Positions 47,006-54,224 of a DNA stretch of 64,000 bases are shown one piece after another. The notes beneath the pieces are model-generated. The model did no database searches. It worked only from the letters and a program-made list of their open reading frames with translations, and had not been told where the DNA came from. Position numbers and translations under genes: made by a program. The DNA is taken from contig CALJAM010000015.1 of the NCBI GenBank assembly GCA_938027685.1, forward strand, positions 1 through 64,000, in the 5' to 3' direction. Every line of letters begins with the position of its first letter. Position 1 is the first letter of the stretch. The stretch is from an uncultured Bryobacteraceae bacterium (lineage in GTDB: Bacteria; Acidobacteriota; Terriglobia; Bryobacterales; Bryobacteraceae).

Positions 47006-47046
47006 GGGCCGCCACGGCTCGCCCGTTTGGTCCGCAATTTTGGTAC

Positions 47047-47075
47047 TTGAACCACCAGGTCACCTGTGTTAGGGT
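47047..47075 (+). promoter_or_regulatory. Possible promoter of the second tadZ gene
   Basis: -35 TTGAAC (47047-47052) and TAGGGT (47070-47075) are separated by 17 bases, 26 bases before the ATG at 47102. The -10 box is a weak match. Confidence 0.4.
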
Positions 47076-47101
47076 GTAGGCAGACCCCGCAGGCGCTTCT
47101 C

Positions 47102-48307
47102 ATGGAGTGGCTCATTTTAGCCGTCGTCGCACCCGAGGGGCCGAATAGGCACGGCCTCGCGAGCGCGCTCCGGAACCTGCCTGTGCGGGTAATTTTCGAA
47201 CCATGGTTGCCTGTAGATTGGGCAAGCTTCCTCGAGCGACTGGCCCAACTCAATGTGGGCGCCGTCCTCGTGGACTACGATCGCTTCGAAGACGAGTTTG
47301 CCGAGGTCGCGGCCCGGGTTAAAACGATCCGCCCGCCCGCCCCCGCGGTCGTTGCCGTTTCCGCCCGCGATTCCTCCGTGATTGGACGCAGGGCCGGCAC
47401 GGCCGGGGCGGACGATGTGTTGAGCATTCCCTTCGAAAGGACGCTCGGCCCGTTGCTCGAACGGCTGGCCGCCCAACGACGCACCGAGCAGGCTTCGGTA
47501 GACACGCTGGGCCGCGTGCTGGGATTCGTGGGCGCGCACGGTGGCTGTGGAACCAGCACAACGGCCTCTCTGTTGGCGCTGGCGCTCAGGCGGGTGACCC
47601 AGCGCCCTGTGCTGCTGGCCGACCTGGACGCCAGCGGCGCCATGATCGGGTTCCTCACGGGCGCACGGACGCCCTACTCGCTTCTGGACGCGGCGGCGAA
47701 CTTGCACCGGCTGGACTTAAATTACTGGAATGCACTGGTAGCAAAGCACGCCGGCGGCATCGACGTGATCCCTGCCCCGCCCGAGCCTGCCGAGCTGCGC
47801 GGAGCGGATCCTGGGCGCTTGCGCGCCGTGTTACGTTTCCTGCGAACTTGCTACTCCTGGATCGTGGCGGACCTGGGCGAGGTCTGGGACGGTGCCTGGC
47901 TTGACCTGCGGGATGACCTGGATCAACTCTGGGTTATCGCCACGCCGACCCCCGCAGGCATTCATCAGGCGCGCCGAGCTTGCGCAAAGCTCCGGACTGC
48001 CGGTTTCGAGCCTCGCCAATGGCGGCTCCTGATGAACCACGCGGGACGACCGGCCGTGACCGGGGATGAGATCGAATCGCTGGTGGGCAAGAGGCCCGAC
48101 GCATGGTTGCCCGAGGACGGGGAACTGAGAGCCGGCGCCGACAGTGATGCTCTCGTCGGGCTTCGCGGCAAGGCTGCCGGGCGGATGCTCAGGCTGGCGA
48201 TACGGCTGGCCGGAGTATCCGGTCCGTCCGCCACAGCCGCTCCGACGGTGAGAGCACTCAAGATCCTGCGCCGGGAGGGCTTGCCTCGCCTGCTTCCGAG
48301 GCTTTAA
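47102..48307 (+). CDS. Second TadZ-like protein with degenerate ATPase motif
   Basis: 401 residues from the ATG at 47102. It has the same two-domain layout as the other TadZ (receiver-like half, then MinD/ParA fold), with shared stretches such as YSLLDAAANLHRLDLNYWNALV. The Walker A reads GAHGGCGTSTT: both the signature Lys (His146 here) and the second Lys (Thr151) are gone. It is therefore unlikely to bind or hydrolyse ATP normally and may act as a regulatory partner of the intact TadZ. The end overlaps the NifU-like gene, which runs the other way, by 50 bases. Confidence 0.8.
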   Translation: MEWLILAVVAPEGPNRHGLASALRNLPVRVIFEPWLPVDWASFLERLAQLNVGAVLVDYDRFEDEFAEVAARVKTIRPPAPAVVAVSARDSSVIGRRAGTAGADDVLSIPFERTLGPLLERLAAQRRTEQASVDTLGRVLGFVGAHGGCGTSTTASLLALALRRVTQRPVLLADLDASGAMIGFLTGARTPYSLLDAAANLHRLDLNYWNALVAKHAGGIDVIPAPPEPAELRGADPGRLRAVLRFLRTCYSWIVADLGEVWDGAWLDLRDDLDQLWVIATPTPAGIHQARRACAKLRTAGFEPRQWRLLMNHAGRPAVTGDEIESLVGKRPDAWLPEDGELRAGADSDALVGLRGKAAGRMLRLAIRLAGVSGPSATAAPTVRALKILRREGLPRLLPRL

Positions 48308-48656
48308 ACTGCGCAACGACCGCACGAACGGCGTCGACCGCAAGTGCGGCTGCATGCCGTGAGGCGGCGGGCAATCCGCCCAGTTCCTGCTCCAGCCGAG
48401 CCGCATTCAAACCTGAGGCTTCCTTCAGGCTCCTTCCTTCCAACCACTCTGCCACGAGCGAGCCGCAGGCGATCGTCGGCGGGCATCCCTGCGCCTTGAA
48501 TCGGGCCTCCACGACGCGCTCATGATCGACGCGAACGGAGAGCTGGAGCACGTCTCCGCAAACGGGGTTTTCGACCCGCACGGTCAGTGCCGGCGGCGCG
48601 AGCTCACCTGCCTTGGGCAAGTTTCGGAGCCGCTCCAGCAACCGTTCGCCGTACAT
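48258..48656 (-). CDS. NifU/IscU-like iron-sulfur scaffold, third cysteine missing
   Basis: 132 residues from the ATG at 48656. IscU-type scaffolds build Fe-S clusters on three Cys. Here Cys33 (ENPVCGD) and Cys58 (QGCPPTIACGS, also Cys64) are present, but at the place of the third Cys the sequence reads PAASRHAAALAVDAV, without Cys. It may bind metal differently or act in SUF-type assembly with a partner. No suf or isc genes are in view. It is divergent from the NUDIX gene. Confidence 0.8.
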   Translation of the reverse strand: MYGERLLERLRNLPKAGELAPPALTVRVENPVCGDVLQLSVRVDHERVVEARFKAQGCPPTIACGSLVAEWLEGRSLKEASGLNAARLEQELGGLPAASRHAAALAVDAVRAVVAQFKASEAGEASPPGAGS

Positions 48657-48709
48657 ACCGGTTGTGGTGAAATGAGGTTGCTTATTATGATGATGCAAGC
48701 CGGGGCCTG

Positions 48710-49135
48710 ATGGGAGCAGCTTCCGTGGGTGTGCAACCGACAACAATCTCAGTGGTCGCAGCCGTGATCGAACGCGACGGGCGCGTTTTGATCTGTCAGC
48801 GTGCGGCGCATGACAGTCATCCGCTGAAGTGGGAGTTCCCCGGCGGCAAAGTGCGGGGCGGCGAGACGCCGGCGGAGGCGCTGCTTCGCGAGCTCCACGA
48901 AGAACTCGGAGTTCGCGCCGAAATTTGCGGTGAACTGACTCGTTATCGCTGGCAATACTCCGGCGCCGATCCGATCGAACTGGTCTTCTATCGAGCCAGA
49001 CTGCTCGAAGGCGAGCCGGTAAACCGCGTCTTTGCCCAGATCCGTTGGGAGTCTCCCGCGAAACTGGTCGAGTATGACTTTTTGGAGGCCGACCGGCAAT
49101 TCATCCTGGGGCTGGCGGCGCGCACGGAGCGATAG
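48710..49135 (+). CDS. NUDIX hydrolase, MutT-like
   Basis: 141 residues. The complete Nudix box is at residues 46-68 (G46, E52, R60-E61, E64-E65, G67), in GGKVRGGETPAEALLRELHE and following ELGV. The sequence WEFPGGKVRGGE and the short length match MutT-type 8-oxo-dGTP diphosphatases, which keep oxidised guanine out of DNA. The start ATG lies 53 bases from the divergent NifU-like start. Exact substrate is inferred from family only. Confidence 0.88.
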   Translation: MGAASVGVQPTTISVVAAVIERDGRVLICQRAAHDSHPLKWEFPGGKVRGGETPAEALLRELHEELGVRAEICGELTRYRWQYSGADPIELVFYRARLLEGEPVNRVFAQIRWESPAKLVEYDFLEADRQFILGLAARTER

Positions 49136-49159
49136 GAGGCCGGCGATTTGCCTCCGCTA

Positions 49160-49183
49160 TCCCCATCGCGCGCGGGGCTTTCT
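49160..49183 (+). terminator. Possible terminator after the NUDIX gene
   Basis: CCCC and GGGG around a 9-base loop followed by CTTTCTTAT, 25 bases after the stop. The stem is short, so the call is tentative. Confidence 0.35.
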
Positions 49184-49276
49184 TATCGGCCAGTCGCCGG
49201 AGGCTTCGAGCGGCCGGGGACCTCGGGCGAGAACATCACGGGACATGCGAACCGCGGGCCCCGCCCTGTTAGCGCA

Positions 49277-50668
49277 TCACTCGGGCGCCGGACGAAAGCC
49301 ATGACTGTCTTGACGGGCCACGATTTGTAACGCGGCCTCCCTTCCCGAACGCACACAGTCCGGTACTCCGATTCCCTCGTAGGCGTTTCCTGCCAGCAGA
49401 AGGCCCGGCCACAGTGCCAGGCGATCCCGCACCGCCCGAACACGGTCCCGATGACCAACGGTATACTGCGCCATGGATCGCGGCCAACGGGCCACCCGAA
49501 CGAAGGACGGCTCGGCGTTTACGTTCAGGATGCGCGCCAGCTCTTCGCGCACGAGGGCTGTGATTTCGCCCTCATCGGATTCCAACAGCCCGTCGCCGCC
49601 CAGGAAGCAGCGCATCAGAAACATTTCCGGGGGCACGCGGTACGCGAACTTACCGCTCACCCACGTACAGGCGACGAGTCCGCGCCGCTCGCGACCAGGA
49701 ACCAAGAAGCCGAAGCCCCGCGGCATGCGCGGTAGAACGCTCTTCACATAGCCGAGCGAAACGGTGATGGACGACGTGTAGGGAATCGTTTCGAGCAGGG
49801 TGGCAAGCTCAACGTCGAGGTTACGCAACAGGCGCGCTGCCTCCCAGGCCGGGCACGCCAGCAGCAGGTGCGCGGTCTCCAGCCATTCGCCATCCACGCG
49901 CAGCCGGTATCCGCCTCCTATCCTCTCGACTGTCTTTGCCTCGGCCTGCAGGATCTCCGCCCACCGATCGATGGATTGGGCAAGCGTCTCGATCAATCGG
50001 CCCATGCCGTCGCGCAAAGTTTGAAACAGCGGGCCCAATCTCCGGAAGGCGCCCTTGCGGCGCAGCGCCAGTAGTCCGCGCGTAAGACTGCCGTAGCGGC
50101 GTTCGAGCTCAAGAAACCGCGGCAGCACGGCGGCCACGCCGAGGCGGGAGGGATCGCCGCCGTAAACACCGGCCAGCAGCGGCTCCGCCAAATAATCCAC
50201 CGCTTCGCGACCGTAGTGTTCGGCGACGAAGTCAGCGACCGGGCGGTCCTGTCCTGCCCGGCGCGACCGGTGGAACCACTCCGTCGCCATACGCACCTTG
50301 GTGCGCAGGCTCAGCAACGAGGAGGTCGCCACCGGCCACAAACGGGTGGGCACCATCATCATCAGTCCGTCGGGCAGCGGCCTCAAGCGCCCGCGTTTCA
50401 GCACGTAGGTCACGCGCTCATGGTCATTGGAGCCGATGACCTGATCGGCGAGCCCCAGCTCGCGGATCAATTCGAGCGCCCACGGTTTTTCGGCCAGGAA
50501 GCTGTCCGGTCCCGTCTCCACCAGGCAGCCATGGATTCGCTCGGTCTGGATCACGCCGCCCAGCCGCGGGCTGCGTTCGACGAGCGTGAACGGCAATCCC
50601 GCGCGCGCCAGTTCGTAGGCAGCCGACAAGCCGGTGATGCCGCCTCCGACGATGATTACCCGTCGCAT
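49277..50668 (-). CDS. hemG: Protoporphyrinogen/coproporphyrinogen oxidase (HemY type)
   Basis: 463 residues, an FAD enzyme that oxidises proto- or coproporphyrinogen during heme synthesis (called hemY or hemG depending on author). The FAD-binding start is VIIVGGGITGLSAAYELARAG, followed by ERSPRLGGVIQTE and ETGPDSFLAEKPWAL, all typical. The end has AGNAYEGIGVPDCVRSGREAA. It starts immediately after the ferrochelatase stop and is last in the heme group. Confidence 0.93.
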   Translation of the reverse strand: MRRVIIVGGGITGLSAAYELARAGLPFTLVERSPRLGGVIQTERIHGCLVETGPDSFLAEKPWALELIRELGLADQVIGSNDHERVTYVLKRGRLRPLPDGLMMMVPTRLWPVATSSLLSLRTKVRMATEWFHRSRRAGQDRPVADFVAEHYGREAVDYLAEPLLAGVYGGDPSRLGVAAVLPRFLELERRYGSLTRGLLALRRKGAFRRLGPLFQTLRDGMGRLIETLAQSIDRWAEILQAEAKTVERIGGGYRLRVDGEWLETAHLLLACPAWEAARLLRNLDVELATLLETIPYTSSITVSLGYVKSVLPRMPRGFGFLVPGRERRGLVACTWVSGKFAYRVPPEMFLMRCFLGGDGLLESDEGEITALVREELARILNVNAEPSFVRVARWPRSMAQYTVGHRDRVRAVRDRLALWPGLLLAGNAYEGIGVPDCVRSGREAALQIVARQDSHGFRPAPE

Positions 50669-51565
50669 TCAGACCGTTTGGAGTCCCGCGCGCGCGATCT
50701 CCGCCAGCGCCGCGATAAAAGTGGGAGACGCATTCAGCGATTCAGGGCGCAACAGCCGGATGCCGCGCTCGCGCGCGTAGGTGACGAAATGAATGTCCAC
50801 GTCGTAAAGGATTTCCAGGTGGTCGGCGACGAAGCCGATGGGCGCCAGCACCGCCTCGCGAACCCGTTCCGCGGCGTAGCGATCGAGCACGGATTCGACC
50901 GTCGGACCGAGCCAAGGCTCGTCCGTGGCGCCCTGGCTCTGGTATGCGAAATCCCATTGCTCAAGTCCCAGGCGGCGTGCGACCGCCGCGGCCGTGGCGC
51001 GAGCCTCACGATCGTAGGGATCTCCCGCTTCCAGAATCCGCTCCGGCAGGCTGTGCGCGGTGAACAACACTCGGCGGCCGCCGGCCAATGGCGCTAGTTT
51101 CTCGGCATACGCTTCGACGAGTAACGGGTGATCGTGGAAAGTCCTGGTCCACACGATTTCGGCATTCATGCCGAGGTCCGTGATCGCTTCCTGAACGCGC
51201 CGGTAGTAGAGGCCGATGCTGGCGCGCGAATACTGCGGAGCCAGGCAGATGACGACCAGCCGCTCGATGCCGTCGGCACGGATGCGCGCCATGACTTCGC
51301 GGATGAACGGCCGCCAGTTGCGCATGGCGAAGTAGACGGGGACGGGGCGACCACACGCGGCCAGCCGGCGCTCGAGTGCTTCGGCCTGCTCCCGGGTGCG
51401 GGCGGTTAGCGGCGAGGCGCCCCCGATGGCTTCGTAACGGCGCCGCAGTTCGGCGCGGAGTTCGGCAGGCGCCGGCCGCCCTCCGCGGACCAGGTCCAGA
51501 TACGCATCCAGGTCTTCCATCCGCTCGGGAGCGCCGTGCGCCAGCAGCAGGACAGCCTGCCTCAC
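50669..51565 (-). CDS. hemH: Ferrochelatase
   Basis: 298 residues. It inserts iron into the porphyrin. Motifs: LLLAHGAPE at the start, YFAMRNWRPF, LAPQYSRASIGLYY, the catalytic His in FTAHSLPERIL and FAYQSQGATDEPWLGP with the conserved Glu region near PIGFVADHLEILYDVD. The GTG start overlaps the hemE stop by four bases (GTGA), so the genes are translationally coupled. Confidence 0.95.
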   Translation of the reverse strand: MRQAVLLLAHGAPERMEDLDAYLDLVRGGRPAPAELRAELRRRYEAIGGASPLTARTREQAEALERRLAACGRPVPVYFAMRNWRPFIREVMARIRADGIERLVVICLAPQYSRASIGLYYRRVQEAITDLGMNAEIVWTRTFHDHPLLVEAYAEKLAPLAGGRRVLFTAHSLPERILEAGDPYDREARATAAAVARRLGLEQWDFAYQSQGATDEPWLGPTVESVLDRYAAERVREAVLAPIGFVADHLEILYDVDIHFVTYARERGIRLLRPESLNASPTFIAALAEIARAGLQTV

Positions 51566-52584
51566 AGCTTGAATTCCCGCACGTAGCCGACTACGGCCTT
51601 CACATGTTCGACCGGCGTCTCCGGCAGGATGCCATGACCCACGTTGACGATGTGCCCGGGGCGCGAGCCGGTCCGCTTGAGCAGCTCGTGGACGCGCATC
51701 TTGATCTCCGGCAGCGGAGCGAACAGCACCGCAGGGTCGAGGTTACCTTGGATGGCGCAGCGGTAGCTGACGTCCATCCACGCCTGATCGATAGGCACGC
51801 GCCAATCCACGCCAAGCACATCGCAGCCCACGGCGTGCAGTTCCCGGTAGAAGCCGCCGGCGCCCGTACCGAAGTGGATCACGGGGACGCCGCTCGAACG
51901 CAGCCGCTCGATCAGGGCGCGCGAGTATGGGGCAACGTAGCGCGAGTAGTCCTCCGGACCCAACGCTCCCACCCAACTGTCGAAGACCTGAAGGGCGCGC
52001 GCGCCGGCGGTCACCTGAAGCAGGCCGAAATCGCCGAGCACGTCCACCAGCTTGCCCATCAGCCGGCGCCACAGCGTTTCGGCGCAGTACATCATCTGCT
52101 TGGTCTTGAGGAAATGGCGCGTCGGACCGCCCTCGATCATGTAGCTGGCGAGCGTGAAAGGCGCGCCGACGAAACCGATGACGGGCACGCGACCGGCCAG
52201 CGCTTTGACGACCATCTGGATGGCTTCGCCGACGTAGCCCAGGTCCTCGGTGTTCGAGATCGAGAGCGCGTCAATGTCTTCGGAAGTGCGCACCGGGTTC
52301 TCGATGACGGGACCCTCGCCGGCCACATAACTAAGCTTCAGCCCCATGGGCTCGACCGGCAGCAGCAGATCGGCGAAGATGATCGCCGCGTCGACATCGA
52401 GGATCTCCACCGGCTGGAGGGTGACGGCGGCGGCCAGCTCGGGCGTCTTGCATATTTCCAGCAAACTGTGTTTGGCCCGGATGGCGCGGTAGGGTTTCAG
52501 GTAACGGCCCGCCTGCCGCATGAACCACACGGGGCGGACATCGGTGGGACGGCGACGGCAGGCATCCAGAAAGCGACTGTTCAT
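51562..52584 (-). CDS. hemE: Uroporphyrinogen decarboxylase
   Basis: 340 residues from the ATG at 52584, which overlaps the apbE stop by four bases. It removes four carboxyl groups from uroporphyrinogen III. Signatures: VWFMRQAGRYLKPYR near the start, DAAIIFADLLLPVEPMG, GFVGAPFTLASYMIEGG, and the late GNLDPAVLF and VNVGHGILPETP. An upstream ATG (52599) would add five residues. Confidence 0.95.
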   Translation of the reverse strand: MNSRFLDACRRRPTDVRPVWFMRQAGRYLKPYRAIRAKHSLLEICKTPELAAAVTLQPVEILDVDAAIIFADLLLPVEPMGLKLSYVAGEGPVIENPVRTSEDIDALSISNTEDLGYVGEAIQMVVKALAGRVPVIGFVGAPFTLASYMIEGGPTRHFLKTKQMMYCAETLWRRLMGKLVDVLGDFGLLQVTAGARALQVFDSWVGALGPEDYSRYVAPYSRALIERLRSSGVPVIHFGTGAGGFYRELHAVGCDVLGVDWRVPIDQAWMDVSYRCAIQGNLDPAVLFAPLPEIKMRVHELLKRTGSRPGHIVNVGHGILPETPVEHVKAVVGYVREFKL

Positions 52585-53579
52585 GGGAGCCACGCGCATT
52601 TCAGTTCCGCTGTATCCTCGCACAAGAAGACGCGCAAGTCCTTGGGGCGGTGCCGGGCCGCCCACTGGCGGCCAAGGATGAAGAAAGGCTTGGTCCAGGC
52701 TTCGCTATCGAGCGTCCGGGGAGCAACCACGGAGACCGAGACGACGCCCTCGGCAGGGTAGCCGGTCCGCGGATCCATGATGTGGCTGTAAGTCTTCCCG
52801 GCGGCGACGAAGAACTTCTCGTAGCTGCCGGAGGTGGATATGGAGCAATTCTTCAGGCGCAGCGTTTCGATCGTTTGCGTCTCGTCACGCGGATGCCGGA
52901 TGCGCACCTCCCAACCTTCCGGATCTCCGGGCGGTGCGCCGAGCCCGTAAATGCTCGACCCGGAAGCGGAGACCAAGGCCGTGTGCACGCCATGCTCCTT
53001 GAGAATGGCGACCATGCGATCCACGGCATAGCCTTTCCCAATGCCGCCCGGATCCAGCTCGACGCCCGGCTCGGTGAAGCGGACCGTCCTTTGCTCGCGA
53101 TCGAGCAGGAGGCGTCGGTAACCCACCTTAGCCAGCGCCGCCTTGACTTCCTCGGGCGAGGGCAGGCGACCCGTGCCCCGGTAAAAGCCCCAGACTTTCA
53201 TCAGCGGCCCGACCGTGATGTCGAAGGTCCCCTCGCTGGCGCGGCTGTACTCGACGCAGGCAGCCAGCAGATCGAAAAGCTCGTCGCTGACGCGGACCGG
53301 GCGTTCGCCGGCTTCGCGGTTCAAGCGGCTCAACTCGCTGCCAGGACGGTAGTTCGAAAGCATGCGCTCCAGGCGGCGAACTTCGGCGAAGGCGGCGTCG
53401 GCGGCAGCTTCCAGTCGCTCGCGGTCCTCGCCGTAGAGCGCCACCGTGAAGGTGGTGCCCATGGCGTCCTGGCTCGCCTCCAGCCGAAGAAGGTCCTGGG
53501 CAGGCGTGCTCGCGGCGAGCGCGAACAGCAGCAGAAGCGCCGCCGGCGGGCCCGACCGACGGCGGGCATCAGGCTTCAT
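52581..53579 (-). CDS. apbE: FAD:protein FMN transferase (ApbE)
   Basis: 332 residues from the ATG at 53579, which shares four bases with the rbfA stop. ApbE attaches FMN to Thr residues of exported flavoproteins such as NqrB/C or RnfG. It has a signal peptide (PPAALLLLFALAASTPAQD), an early MGTTFTVALYG, ELDPGGIGKGYAVDRM, ASGSSIYGLG and SHIMDPRTGYPAEG with the metal-binding residues. No Nqr or Rnf genes are in the window, so the target is unknown. Its place between rbfA and hemE is odd. Confidence 0.93.
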   Translation of the reverse strand: MKPDARRRSGPPAALLLLFALAASTPAQDLLRLEASQDAMGTTFTVALYGEDRERLEAAADAAFAEVRRLERMLSNYRPGSELSRLNREAGERPVRVSDELFDLLAACVEYSRASEGTFDITVGPLMKVWGFYRGTGRLPSPEEVKAALAKVGYRRLLLDREQRTVRFTEPGVELDPGGIGKGYAVDRMVAILKEHGVHTALVSASGSSIYGLGAPPGDPEGWEVRIRHPRDETQTIETLRLKNCSISTSGSYEKFFVAAGKTYSHIMDPRTGYPAEGVVSVSVVAPRTLDSEAWTKPFFILGRQWAARHRPKDLRVFLCEDTAELKCAWLP

Positions 53580-53920
53580 TCCGGCTCCACCGGCTCGCCG
53601 CCGGTCAAGAGCTCGTCCGCCTTGTCGGAGTCTGCCTCCGCCTGGAAGTGAAATTCGGGAATTCTCCATATTCGCAGCCGTCCAGCCAATTCCCGCCGAA
53701 TCCAATGCCGGGCGCCTTCGAGCGCTTCCAGCGCCGCCTGCCGGCATGCCCCACCTCCGGCGGCGGCCACGCGTACGTCGGCACGTCGCAGGTCGCGGCT
53801 GAGCGCCACGCGGGTGACCGTTACGCCCGCCACGCGCGGGTCGCCCATCTCGAAGCCGATAAGCTCCGCCAGTTCCTGTCGCAGCGCTTCCGCAACCCTG
53901 GCCGTACGCCGCGCATCCAT
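53576..53920 (-). CDS. rbfA: Ribosome-binding factor A
   Basis: 114 residues, a KH-type fold protein that helps mature 16S rRNA in the 30S subunit. Motifs: RVAEALRQELAELI at the start, DPRVAGVTVTRVALSRDLRRADV, and RRELAGRLRIWRIPEFHFQAEADSDKADEL. It lies seven bases after the DUF503 gene in the infB operon and is followed by apbE with a 4-base overlap. Confidence 0.93.
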   Translation of the reverse strand: MDARRTARVAEALRQELAELIGFEMGDPRVAGVTVTRVALSRDLRRADVRVAAAGGGACRQAALEALEGARHWIRRELAGRLRIWRIPEFHFQAEADSDKADELLTGGEPVEPE

Positions 53921-53927
53921 CTTCGCC

Positions 53928-54215
53928 TCAAGTCAACCATTCGACGGTGGCGTCCACCAGATCGCCGCCCAGCAGCGCTGCCGCCTCGCGTTCCACCGCC
54001 TCGAGCACCATGGCCGCATGCTGGTGATCGCCCGATACGGTCACGGCCGCCACCAGCGCCCGCTGCCAGAGATCCTGGTAGTCGATCTCGGCCACAGCCA
54101 CGTTGAACTTCCGCCGCAACCGGTCCTTGAGCCCCTGGACGACCTGGCGCTTCTCCTTCAGGGAGTGGGAATTCTCGAGCCTCACCTCGAGGGTGAGCAC
54201 ACCCACCGTAGGCAT
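53928..54215 (-). CDS. DUF503 protein (YlxP-like)
   Basis: 95 residues. The family is recognised by VGVLTLEVRLENSHSLKEKRQVVQGLKDRLRRKFNVAVAE, with a final FAD-like VTVSGD region. YlxP proteins sit between infB and rbfA in many bacteria, as here, and are thought to help 30S maturation, but their action is not established. It begins nine bases after infB. Confidence 0.9.
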   Translation of the reverse strand: MPTVGVLTLEVRLENSHSLKEKRQVVQGLKDRLRRKFNVAVAEIDYQDLWQRALVAAVTVSGDHQHAAMVLEAVEREAAALLGGDLVDATVEWLT

Positions 54216-54224
54216 GGGGCCTCT

